In this document: in pieces, positions 52,958 to 63,765 of the stretch
Layout: every line of letters begins with the position of its first letter
Position numbering within the stretch: the stretch's first letter is position 1
From: Chondrus crispus
Lineage: Eukaryota > Rhodophyta > Florideophyceae > Gigartinales > Gigartinaceae
Reading direction: 5' to 3'
Length of the DNA: 64,000 nucleotides
Assembly (NCBI RefSeq): GCF_000350225.1
Contig: NW_005178667.1
Span: 62,001-126,000 of the forward strand
Notes under the pieces: generated by a model
What the model saw: the letters and a program-made list of their open reading frames with translations, nothing else
What the model was told of the DNA's origin: nothing
The model's database searches: none
Translations under genes and position numbers: made by a program

Positions 52958-54005
52958 TGTAGTGCAATACGCACCTGGAAAGGGGGGTGAAAAGAAAGGA
53001 AAATATTTGGATATGAAAAGTAGTCCGGGTTGGGGGACACACGTGCGAATAATTGCACAGTTTTAATTTTTAATTATTTAATTTTATTTAGTTAATTAGT
53101 TAGCATTAATTTTGCGGACACTAGATTAGATCTAGGATCTAGCGCCGCGAGCTACTGTACTGGCTCCGGCGGGGCGATATATACCTTAGCCCTCTGACGA
53201 CCAAGTCAGTAAAGGCAACCCGAGTTGCCGGAGTTGAATGTCGCCTTGGTCGAAGTCCGTCTCTACCAAGACGCTCCCTTTTACCTAAGCCTACGGCATC
53301 CTTTGCGCTCGGGGGTTCCCTTTTTCTTTTTCCTTTATTTCCCTATTCATTCCTCTACTTCTATTTCTATCTTTCCCTTAAATGTGTTGGTTCCATTGGA
53401 GTCGGTTGCGACCGATCCGGTGTAGGTGTTTTAGCCATCGGGCAACACGTCGTGTAGCGCTGCTACTGTTTCAAGTTCTGTCGGAAGGCTGTTGCGACGA
53501 CGCCTCCGTCGAAGGTCTTACTGTATAAGACAGAGTTGGTACTACCTACCGCGATTGCGATCGCGCTGGTGAGGGTGTTTTTAGCCATCGGGCAACACGT
53601 CGGTCGTAGCGCTGCTACACAATTACGATCCTGTCGGGTAGTGCTGAGCAAGCCCCCGTCGAAGACCTTGAGTTATACCCAAGGTGCTGAAGACGCTCGT
53701 CGAGCATTGGCCTTACAACCCAGCGAACCGCGGTTACATTCTCGTAGACAAGCCCAACCCGCACTCGCCGAGCGCTCAAGTTTTCGCAAGTCTCCACCAC
53801 CATTTTCCTCCCGGGCCGGGCATCTTTCCTTACCCCCCCCCGTCGGAGTTGAGCTACCGTGGGCCGCAAGCCCACACAAGGGGAAAGGGAGTCTCGAACG
53901 CTCCGTAGCGCGTGCCATCGGCAGTTGTTGTTGTTGCTGTTGTTTTTCGTCTTTTTGTTTGACCGTCGGACTGTGTTCGCGGCCTGCCAGGCACATTGAA
54001 CTACA
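52958..54005 (+). repeat. Second Gypsy family B LTR
   Basis: 1048 bp, start TGTAGTGCAATACGCACC, end ATTGAACTACA. It is nearly identical to 38245-39291 (a few percent of differences by eye). AGAAGGGGGA lies directly before it, as a polypurine tract would before a 3' LTR. The flanks GGATA (left) and CGGTT (right) do not match, so it is not a simple solo LTR. Its right edge interrupts the minus-strand frame 54006-55929. Confidence 0.85.
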
Positions 54006-55929
54006 CGGTTCCAGCATCGCGCGGCGGCGCAACATCGGCATCGGCAAGCAATCCGCCCGTGTCACCCGCGTCGACTGTATCGACCGCGCCGTCCACGTCT
54101 ACCGCGACGGTCGCGTCCGCTGGACCGGGGGCCGCGCTGCCACCATCGGCACCGGTCTCGGCCTCAGCTCCGGAGGGCATCGGTAAGGTGCACCGCTGGT
54201 TCCAGCTGAGCCACAAGAAGTCCGACCGGCCGCTCCAATCCTTACCCTCGGTGAAGGCCAACAGCTGCGTCGCGTACGTCCCGTCAAACGCCGTACCCTC
54301 GAGGATCTCCGCGATACCGACCGAGCGGATTAAATCGATGAGCCCCGCCGAGAGGCGGAAGAGCAGGCCGCGCTCACCAAACGGTTCCTCGCGCCGTGCG
54401 ATCAGCTGGGGGTCGGGGCACTTCACGAAGAACGGCAGTCCTTCGCGAGCGGCGTGTAAGAAGCACAGGAAGGCCAAGACTGCCCATTCCGAAAGCATGA
54501 TCGCGTGCATCAAGACGCCCGTTCGCTCCGTTTCCGCGGATTCCGATCGGCCGAGCGGCAACCAATGCGCCGCCACGTACGCCATGACGCTCGGCGTCTG
54601 TACGCACAGGTACTCCGGCGCCTCGAACGTCGACCTGTTTGTCGGGAGCGCGGGGTCTAGGGCGCGCCGCGCCGCGCCGCGCTGCGCTGCGCTGGGCACC
54701 GAGAAAAACTCGGTGCTGTGCCACATGTGGAAGAAATCGTCCACCTGGCGCCAGCGCAGCCGACTCTCGCGCGCTGCGTCCTCACCCCACCGCGCTCGGT
54801 TCGCAACGCTGTACCAGCTGTCGAAAGGCCGCGAAAAGGCCACCAAGCGGACATCGGGCGCGAGGCCCTCGTAGCGGCGATACCGACCGAAGAGGTTCAG
54901 CAGTGAGACGTGGTACTTTTCCTCGCCCTCGCAGCGAACATAGAGCAAGTCACTGCCCGCTGCGGCTGGCGTCCGACACGGAGCGTGACGCCATCGCGCC
55001 TTCCACGCGCCGGCGCGGTTCTCTTGCGCCACGGCACCGCGCCCGGACGGAGTCTTGATCGCGCGCACCATCGGGATGGCCGCGAACCTCGCCGCGTCCA
55101 GCAAGTTCCGCTGAACATATTCCTCAACCCCAATCGGAGGCTTGCGGCCCGCGGCGCGTCGGCGCGCGCGCCGGCGGCGGTGGTCCATCGAGGACCCGGG
55201 CCACAGTGACCGTACGGAGTCGACGCCGCTGCGCAGCCAGGCCGGGGTACTCGGGGCGGTGAATACCCGCCTCAGCGACGTTGTCGCCCCCCGTCCGGCC
55301 GGTGGAAGCGCTACGCTACTCGACGGCGCCGGCGCCGCGTACGGCGCCTCGTAAGCGGCCCTTGTGAGCGCCGTGCCCGCAGCGGGCAGCAGCAACATGG
55401 GAGGCGGCGGCAGCTCCACGGGGAGCCCCGGGTCCGCCGCAACCATTCTTGGAGCCGCGCCCGCGAGGGGCAGCGGCGAGGACTGTGTTGCTTGGGCGCC
55501 CAGCGGTGGCGAACCGACCGGTACGGGCGAATCAACTGGCGCTTGCGCGGGCCCCGCAACTCCAGTGGACGGTTGCAGGCCGTCGCGAAGGCGTCGCCGC
55601 GGTTGGAAGGTGAGACCGACCGGCGCCGCCGCCGGAGCCCGAGGCGGGTTCAACGGCTGTTTGTACGCGCGCACAGCAAAAGTGTCGCGATGACCGTCCA
55701 TAGGTTGGTTGAAGAGCCGCTGTAGGGGGATGTCGTCGTCGCTGTCGGAGGAGGTTTCTGAGTTCGCAGGGGAGTGTTGGGGAAGAATTGGGGGGTCAGT
55801 GTGGATCGCGTGGGGAGAATCGGAAGACGCGCTCTCCGAATCGGATGAACTCGCGGCGTTATATACCGCCAGCTCGCTGACGAGCCAGGGGGCATGATCG
55901 TCCGCACGGAGGGGTTTCTGTCCCTGCAT
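54006..55929 (-). CDS. Divergent frame of the DIRS-like element, unknown family
   Basis: From ATG 55929 (MQGQKPLRADDHAPWLVSEL). Residues about 25-75 are acidic and Ser/Asp-rich, about 80-270 are Pro/Ala-rich, then a folded part with YHVSLLNLFGRYRRYEGLAP, GEDAARESRLRWRQ, LMHAIMLSEWAVLAFLCFLH and PQLIARREEPFGERGLLF. The C-terminus is cut by the LTR at 54005. No known domain is recognised. The position could suit a gag-like protein, but DIRS gag normally lies on the same strand as the RT. Matching stretches occur in the gene at 51097-52854. GC content is very high, like the RT frame. Confidence 0.55.
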
Positions 55930-56851
55930 CGTGCGCGATAGAAGGAAACGTCCGGAACGGACCCGCGCGGTCGAGTAAAGGGTCGCTACGGGGACGTAGC
56001 GAAAGCCAAGGGGGGAGGTCTGTAGTATAATGACCGGCGCGAGCGCGCGGAGGTCATCGGACGGCCGTGTACAGTATACACGTGGGCGGTTGTGCCCACG
56101 TGTGGCGAGCGCGCGTGCGTGCCGAGTGATCGTAATCTGGCGTACGTGTACAGTAGCACACGTGTCGTCCCTGCGGTAGTCTACACGTGTTACGTGTGCG
56201 CGTTAGCACACGTGTCGTCCGTGCGGTAGTCTGTAAGCAACACGCGTGTACAGTAGTGCACACGTGTAGTAGCAGCGTCCGTGCGGTAGTAGTAATTATG
56301 GCGCTAGCTTTTTAATTGTGTACAGTACCCGGCACGCACTAGGCGGCAGGTACTGTACTACTGTACTGGGACAGGTGTCCGAGGCGTCCGTCTGAGGGGT
56401 TAATACCTGACACCCGTCCCTACCGGTAAACTGGGGCAAGCTCGCCCCCGTCCCTTTCGCGCCTATATACGTCCGTTTCGGTTGTCTATCGCGCGCGCTG
56501 GCTTCTAACCCGTTACCGGTCGCTCCCGTCCACGCACCACGGGGCGACTGCGCGTAACCGGCCAGTGAGCCACTCCCTTTTCGCGAGCTCGTCCGATCGG
56601 TTCAATTAGCGCGTCGCGTCCACGCCGCGTGCTCCCTCGCTAGAGCCTCCGCATCTCACCCAACCCAGGGCGGAGAGGAGTTATCCCACAATCCGAGGCC
56701 TCCTCCGAGGCCCAGCACCCGCCAGTAGCTCTACCTCAGCACAGACCCCATCCACCAGGGGTCGAGGGCGCGGATGGGGACGCGGATGTCGAGGGGGTAG
56801 GAGCAACTAACCACAAGGCGTTCAACGGGTCGACTGACAGACCCTCCCTCG
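55930..56851. promoter_or_regulatory. Divergent spacer rich in ACACGTG and TACTGTA words, with a short tandem repeat
   Basis: It lies between two divergent frames, so it probably carries both promoters. The word CACACGTGTCGTCC followed by TGCGGTAGTCT occurs at about 56156 and 56206, with a third partial copy (GTCCGTGCGGTAGTAG) near 56277. A TACTGTAC stem lies near 56350-56365. Confidence 0.45.
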
Positions 56852-58886
56852 GTGCGGGTGGGCAACTCGTACAGGGCGTGGGAGGACGTAGGTGCCAGCC
56901 CTTGGTTTGTGAGGCAGTTGAGATTCGGACTACAACTGCCGTGGGTGAAGGAGGTGCCCTACCAGCGCCCCCGCCCGTACCCGATGGCAAGGGAGGACGG
57001 GCTGTTTGCGAAGGAGAAGTCTACGCGTTGGTTGGAGATGGAGTTTGCGCGCAGGGCGACGGAGTCGGAGGCCCGCTTGCTGATGCGTACCGGCCTCATC
57101 TTCCCATCATTCGTCACACCATCGGCGGGGAAGAGGAGGCTGGTCATCGACTACAAGCGGGCCAACGAGTGCATGGAGGCGAGGACGTTCAGGATGGACC
57201 AGATATCCGACCTCGCCTCCGTGCTGGTGAAGGGTGATCACCCCTTCAAGGCCGATATCAAAGACGCCTACTACCACCTGCGCATAAGAAAACAAGATCA
57301 GATGCGGTTGGCCTTCTTCGTCGGGGACCGCATCTATCTACCGCTTTGTCTCAACTGTGGCCTCGCCGTGGCCCCGTGGTTCTTCACCAAGGCAGTAGCT
57401 CCCGTCGTTGGGTTTCTACGCAAACTGGGCCACCGCGTCTTCTCCTACCTGGACGACTTCTTTGGTGCCGCCAAGTCTGCACCAGGAAGTCGCTGCGCTG
57501 GTCGCAGGGAGACCCGCCAATTCGGGCGCATGATGCGGCTTCTATTCGAGAAGCTCGGACTACTGCTACACCCGCTGAAGTGCTTCTTCGAGGGCTCTAC
57601 GCGACTCGAGGTCCTCGGCATACTCGTCGACACCAAGGGGGAGCGCTTCCTCCTACCCCCGAAGAAACTCGCCGCGATCGAGCGCAGCGCCGCAGCCCTA
57701 CTCATGTACGCCTCGCAACACCGCCGCTACGTCAAGCGAAAGGCGGTGGAGCGCTTCGCTGGCTTGGCCAATGCTGCCGGGCCCGCGGTTGTCGACGCCC
57801 GCCTCCGCCTCTGCGAGCTGTTCTTCGTGTTGGGCAGCTCCGCCGATGGAGCTGCGGAGCGCAAGGAGCGAGGGAAAAGTACGCAGGGGGGGCCTCAGCG
57901 AGCCCGGGCGAGCCCCCCCGAAGTACTTCGCCTGCAGCGACGCAGCGTGCAGCAGCTTCATGTGCCCTGCCCGGAACGGGTCAAGGGCTTGGCCGCGCGG
58001 GCGCCTCAAGTACAGTGACACCGTGGCGCTCCGCGCCCGGGCCCGCGGCAGGCGAAAATTTTGAGCGTGACGAAACGTGACGAACGGAGAAGTCACGGTC
58101 ACGGTTTCGTTTCGACGACATGGCGCGGGGCGACGCAGCGATCCGCACCTCAGTCACGCAGCGATGCGCGACTTGCAATGGTGGGGACGGCTAAGCAGCA
58201 ACCCGCACGTGGGGCGCGCTATCTGGTCGCACCCCGACGCATGCCTCTTCACGGATGCCAGCATGTCGGGGTGGCGGGCCGCCTGGCAAGGGGAAGTGCC
58301 AGCGTCGGGTTTCTTTGGCGAAGAGCAGGAGGGCGCCCATATCAACGAGCTGGAGCTGAGTGCCGCCCTCCTCGCCGTCAACAAGTTTCTACCCTTCGCC
58401 CGCCGGCGCCACGTGTTGCTGGTTACCGACTCCCTGGTGACCGCACACGTCGTTCGCAATTATACAAGCCGTTCACCCCGCCTCCTGGCAAAGCTACGCC
58501 TACTCAGAAAGCTTTGCGAGTCGAACGGCATCACTATCTCTACGCGCCACCTTCCATCCGTGCTCAACTGCTGGGCCGATCGGCTGTCACGGCGGCGGGA
58601 CAGTTTCGATTGGCACCTGCCCCCCGGCGCAAAACGGCTCCTGGAACGTCGCTTCTCCGTTGCTCTCATCTTTTTCAACGGCCACGCCCTACCCGATCGC
58701 CCCTGTCCGTCGGCCTTCTTCCCTGTCGTCGTGCCCCGTTCAGCGCTCCTGGGTGTTTGGGCCCGCTACCTCGCCGCAAGAGACGGGGCCCTCATCACGC
58801 CGCATTGGCCCCAGCAGCAGTGGTTTCAGAGCGCCGCCGCCGTCGCTCGCCCTGTGCTGCTGCCGACCTCCATCACGACGCCGTGA
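56852..58886 (+). CDS. DIRS-like reverse transcriptase and RNase H region (fossil)
   Basis: The RT part contains PFVTP-type fingers (FPSFVTPSAGKRRLVIDYKR), KADIKDAYYHLRI, and the catalytic centre FSYLDDFFGA, followed by GLLLHPLKCFFEGSTRLEVL. The RNase H part (58077-58886) contains LFTDASMSGWRAA, INELELSAALLAV and LLVTDSLVTAHVVRN, then RHLPSVLNCWADRLSRR. This combination, including the DASxxGWG-type start, is typical of DIRS elements. Confidence 0.75.
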
Positions 58887-60020
58887 TCCAGCGCCATGTT
58901 CGTATTCTGGTAGCTGCCCGGCGCCGTTGGCAGAATGAGGGTACCGCCGCAGCCACCCGATTACTAGGGGCCCGCGCGGGTGCCTCTGAAGCCGCACGGT
59001 TGCTGGGACGCACGCTTGCATCGAGTACGCAAGCGGCGTACCAGCACCATTGGGAGGCCTTTCGAGCCTACTGTGCTGCTGACAGGGTCCCCTCTCTTCC
59101 CGCCGCGCCCGTGACAGTCGCCTGTTATCTTGGCCATTTGAATGGGAAGGGGACTGTACGCGGTGGTTCCATCCGTCCCTACATTGCTGCAATCGGAGCC
59201 CAGCATCGCCGCTTTGGGCTCCCCGACCCGACGGATGATCCGCTTGTTACCTTTACGCGGCAAGGCTACCTCGCTAACGATGCTGCTCGCTCTGACGGTC
59301 CCCCTTTGCGCTCCTCCCCGCTTCCCGCCGAGTGCACTGAGCGCGCCCTGAAGCTGGCCCTCGCTGCAGCCACGCCTCGCGTCCTTCAGCGGTGGGGCGT
59401 GATTGCCGTCGGCTTCCTGCTGTGCACACGCCCCACTATCTTGCGCCTGCTTCGCCGCTCGGATGTCCATCTAGGTCAGCGCGAGGTGACAATCCAGATG
59501 GTCCACTTCAAGTATGGCGTGCGCGGATCCTCGCCCCTCATGGCGCTTCGCATCCCTGTTTCCTCGACCGCCGACCCCGTCTACCGCCTACTCTGGTCGC
59601 TCGTCCGCGCCGTTCCCCGCTCCCACGTCCTATCTTTTCTCATGCCCGTCTACCGCTGCCGCACTCACCGCCGCCGCGCTCCGCTCCGCCTTGGAAGAAC
59701 TCGTTCGCAACGTCCCGCCTCCGGCTGGCACCAAGTTCACCGCTCGCTCGTTGCGCAGTGGACGAATCTCTGCCGCGTACGCCGCGGGGGTGAGGCTCGC
59801 CACCATTATGCGGCCGTCGAACCACACCTCCGCTGAGGTAGTGCATAAGCACTACCTTGACGCTCTGCTACCGGTTTCCGCCGCGGCACGGGTATTCTTC
59901 GGGCGCTTCGCGCCCTCGGCTGCCCCCCGTCCCATTTGTGACCGGTGGCCAGTCTCGACTCTTTGGCATATTTCGGAGCGAGGCATGGATTACGAACTGT
60001 ATCTGTTGAATACACTGTAG
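58884..60020 (+). CDS. DIRS-like tyrosine recombinase region (fossil)
   Basis: It starts with a SAM-like helical domain (STQAAYQHHWEAFRAYCAAD, VTVACYLGHLNGKGTVRGGS) and continues to the catalytic domain (GFLLCTRPTILRLLRRSDV). A later part contains TARSLRSGRISAAYAAGVRL and VHKHYLD, the usual closing Tyr motif. It replaces the DDE integrase of LTR elements. Confidence 0.7.
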
Positions 60021-62081
60021 TGCCCCCCGTTGTCGCTCTTGCTGTCAGTCACCCTCACCGCAGCGTAAGCACCGAGTATTACATGGGTGACTGGCAGCGC
60101 TGCGTAACGTCTTCTCTAGCTAGTCATCCGTTTCTCAGGCCCGCCCGCCCGCTCCTCGCGACCGCGCCTTTTTGCCAACCGTCTCTATTTTATTCTTCTT
60201 TTCTACGTTCGAATATGATACGTTACCTTTATTGCATGATACGGCACCTGTATTGCATTACTACATAACGGCCGTGACCCCAGAAATTATTTATAAATTA
60301 CTCCTGAAATAAAATATGTGTTACAAGGCATATTTCGGCGCGGGGCATGGATTACCAAAGAAAAATAGAAACAGTCGCCATCAAAGTTGAAAAGAAATAA
60401 AATTCGCACATTGTTTTGTTATGATAACGCTTGGTCCAATAGACAATAGTGACGTTCCATGGAGTGCTTTAAATTTGGTTCTAACTCCAGAAAAAAATTT
60501 CAGCCCAGTCAACTTCCCAAAGAAGAAATATAGAAACTGTTGACGTCAAAGTTGAACAGAAATAGAATTCGCAGATTTCTATGTTGTGATAACGCTTGGT
60601 CATAATACAGAGAGGATCGCGCAATAGTGCCACTTTGAGTAGTGCTTCCCACGCATTAGTTCTATGCAAAACGCCTTGGCACAGTTATCATACTTCGTAC
60701 ACGTGTTCATACACGTGTGCCCGCTGCACATGTCGCACAGCACGTAGCGCCGCATCACGCACAGCGGGCACGGGATCTGCTGCTTGACTTTGGCAGAGAA
60801 CATCTGGGCGGGGCGCCGCAGGGGGGGAGGGGTAGAGAGAGTGCAAGGGAGGAGAGAGCGGACAGGGGGGAGGCAGGGACGTTCGCAGCTGTCGCCTACT
60901 GAGAAGTACAGTAGAATTCCGCTTCAATGCTTGGCATCTCTGATCGCTCGCTTCAAACAGGACATGTCCTGTATGTAAATGATTGTGTTTTGGCGCTTTC
61001 AGTATAGTGCCATTCACGCAATAGTGCCATATGTCGAGGTCTGTTCCGGTATAGCACTATTGCGTGGGACCCCCTGTTTGACCAAGCGACGCTTGGTCAT
61101 ATTATGATATGACATATTATATATATGACCGTCATATAGACACTAGCGCCGAAGCGCTTAAAAATCCTTTCGAAATTCTTTTTGTATCCTTCTCAGCAGG
61201 TCGATTACATACGATTGCAGTCCTCTCTTTTTTAAAACCTTCAATCTTTCACGTTCTAAGATGTATTTTATCCAATGTGCTATATTTATTGCCACCATTG
61301 TAGATGAATTAAATTGTTTCAGCAGCATGAAACAACATTTTCTTTTCTTTGTCAAGGATACGAGAATGAATTGAACTAAAAAACAGAATTGTGATATCTA
61401 TAGACTTGTCCGAAGCTAATGCCCATGTGTTTTTTCTGAGCCCCTGTGTTGTTTCTCAGCACTAGAAGAGAGAGGGGCATGAAATCATAGAAAGGAGGGT
61501 GGGCGGGGAAAAGAGAGAGGCATGCAGTGGCCGCAACTTGGTCGAAAGCCGATCTCTTAAAATCCCATTAGACGTAGTACCGTAGGGAGGTGCATCGGAC
61601 GGCACGCGACGGGCGGCGGCGGTGAGCTCCTGTCGGTGCATGGGAAGGCACACGGGATCACAGAGTGGGTGCTGGTTGGATCATGGGAATAGTGCGTACG
61701 CGTCGTGTATTGCCAGCTGTATTTCCAACCTCGCTGTACAGTGCATGTCATTTCATCAGCATAAACTGCGTCTACACAAGACTAAACAACCATACCCATA
61801 CATGCCCCCCTTTCTTGAACAGAGCACCCATCACTGGAACAAAAACGTTATTGCAAATTTTATTGTGATTCAGCTTCTACCGGTAAATGACTCAACTTTT
61901 GAGTGAAAAACGTTCAGTGACAATGACGTAAATCGTTCAAAAATGCAAATGGCGCAATTTGACATGCCGAATCCGACGTGGCGCCCTTTTGACCATCTGA
62001 AAGCAAACTTTGGTGAAACCTCGGTGCAAATTGGGGCATTAGAGCTCATTCCGCTTCTCCTCACACCACGGCCACCACACC
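60021..62081. other. Two kilobases of small repeats with no clear gene
   Basis: An imperfect direct repeat of about 88 bp (60355-60440 and 60517-60605; shared words AAAGTTGAA, AATTCGCA, GATAACGCTTGGTC) is the clearest feature. GCTTGGTC recurs at 61091 in a small stem. A 13-base inverted repeat CACGCAATAGTGC sits at 61015-61027 and 61054-61066, with another copy of the left arm, CGCGCAATAGTGCC, near 60619, so 60618-61068 may be a small inverted-repeat element. A 67-codon minus-strand frame (60600-60803) is Cys-rich (PCPLCVMRRYVLCDMCSGH) and may be a fragment of a zinc-binding protein. From 61.1 to 62.08 kb I see nothing. Confidence 0.4.
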
Positions 62082-63000
62082 ATGACCAAGAAGACCAGTC
62101 GCGAGAGGAAGGAAGAGCACTACTTCAACCGAGCCGTCATTTCTATCGATAATGGCGCAACTAGGCGCGAGGCTGCTCACTTGCCCGGCTCCCTGTGGCG
62201 ACTTTTCAGTACAGATTCGCACACAGAGGAAAATCAAAAAAAGCACGCACCTACCTATCCCCCGATGAGGAGCAAGTCATTGTTGACCTTGTTCTTTCGT
62301 ACTCCCGCCGCGGCTTCCCGCTCAAACGGACAGACGTCGCAGATGCTGTCCAATTGATGGTGACTTCGTTTTCAGCCGAACGCCAGAATACAATACCTTT
62401 TATTGAGGGGCGCCCTGGACGAAAGTTTCTATCACTCTTTTCTAAGCGCCACCGAAAAAATATCAAATTTGGAAGGGCCTCTACAGAAGAAGAAGCTCGC
62501 TGGAAGGCAACCAATGCCAAAAATCTGACAACCCATTTTGCGGAATTGGAACGGCTTATTCGTGTGTACCACTTGGACTCTTCGTGCATTGCCAACCTAG
62601 ACGAAAGTGGTATGACACCAAGCAAAGATTGCGCACAGTCGAATAGAAGAAAATCCTACAGAGCTCGAGGACAGAAGTCTCTTCAGAGATCACCAGAGTT
62701 GAGGAATGTTAAACGCATAACAGTCATGCCCGTGATATTTGCCAATGGGGATGTTGGTCGCCCTTTATTTGTTGTCGAGGGTAAATCTCTAAAGTATCGC
62801 ACTGTTGAGCTCAATGGGGCACCTGTCATGGAGACGGTTGCGGATTGTCTTCCTCGAGGGAGTGCCATAACCACACGAGAGGACGTGGCTGGGGTGGACA
62901 GCAAAAACTTCTTGCGCTGGGCAAAATATTTTGCGGATGATGTCAAGGACCTCACAGTAAATGGCAGGAAGGTTCTTTTAATTTTGGATGGCTATCGAAG
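62082..63000 (+). pseudogene. pogo/Tigger-type DDE transposase, interrupted by an LTR
   Basis: The ATG at 62082 opens MTKKTSRERKEEHYFNRAVI, with a psq-type helix-turn-helix (IDNGATRREAAHLPG). After a frame change near 62.19 kb the reading continues as ATFQYRFAHRGKSKKARTYL and LSPDEEQVIVDLVL, matching the rest of the CENP-B/pogo DNA-binding region. The DDE_1 catalytic part shows the first Asp in SSCIANLDESGMTP and the second in VLLILDGYRS, where the sequence is cut by an LTR at 63001. The third catalytic residue and the 3' end are missing. A plain cut-and-paste DNA transposon, dead. No terminal inverted repeats were identified with certainty. Confidence 0.75.
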
Positions 63001-63726
63001 TGTCGTGCACTGAGGGGGAAGTGTGGGATCCCCCTCTGGCAGAGCGCGCGCGTTCGGGGGCGCGTGGAGGGGGGTTATCGGAAGACCACCCGTAAGGGTC
63101 CGGTACGGGGCCGGGCGCGAAGCGCAGTAGGGAAAGGAAGGGAAAATGTGGGGAAACTGAGCCCAGGAGGGGCGGAGCGGTAGGTACAGCTGTCGCGCGG
63201 AGAGCCGAGCGTGGCGGGACGACCCGCGCGGTAGAGGCAGGAGGGAATCGGGACGTAGATGGCTCGCAGGGTACCGTCGTGGGACGGGGACCGACGTGAG
63301 GCTACGACTCCGTTCCAGAAACCCAATTTGTAGACCCAAAGCTTCGTGTCTTCTTTACTTAGGGTCGAGCGTCGACTATATACTAGTCGACGTCGTAATA
63401 ATAATAATAATTATTATTATTAATTAATTAATTAGAACACGGCAATAATTACCGGCGTACCAGCCTCAGCGCTGTACAGTACGCAATTCCCCCTGTATAT
63501 GGTTATGATACCCGCCTACACGTGGGAATCGACACGCCTAGACGTGGAGTGACAGACTGTCCGTACTTCGACAGGGCTAACACCCGGCCATGCCTGGGTG
63601 GGTAGTTACACGATTACACGTGGTACATGTACACGATCATACGTGGGTAACACGTGGGATGCGCACCCGGGAGGGTGGCATCCAGCGTATGCCTCGCGAG
63701 TGAGGGAGGCGTAACAGTGCACTACA
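63001..63726 (-). repeat. LTR of a further retrotransposon, probably minus strand
   Basis: 726 bp with terminal inverted repeats TGTCGTGCACT (63001-63011) and AGTGCACTACA (63716-63726), one mismatch. The minus strand reads GAGAGGGGGGCTA into the right edge, like a polypurine tract before a 3' LTR, so the element probably lies to the right on the minus strand and continues past the window. CGAAG at the left and TAGCC at the right do not match, fitting one end of a full element. An AT-rich palindromic block (TAATAATAAT and ATTATTATTA) lies near 63400-63435. Confidence 0.7.
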
Positions 63727-63765
63727 TAGCCCCCCTCTCAGAGTAGAGCGTCCCCGCGAACTGTA

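Larger units (their letters stand above)
54006..60020. mobile_element. DIRS-like tyrosine-recombinase retroelement with a divergent frame
   Basis: On the plus strand: reverse transcriptase (56852-58018), RNase H (58077-58886) and a phage-integrase-type tyrosine recombinase (about 58884-60020), the gene set and order of DIRS/Ngaro/PAT-type elements. No DDE integrase or LTR is seen. On the minus strand, divergent across a 0.9-kb spacer, is a frame of about 641 codons. The left edge is cut by the family B LTR at 54005. The right edge is unclear: a 29-bp direct repeat starting GGCATATTTCGG occurs at 59965-59993 and 60327-60355 and may mark terminal repeats. The copy appears broken in a few places (two or three). 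The family assignment is from gene content only. Confidence 0.7.
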
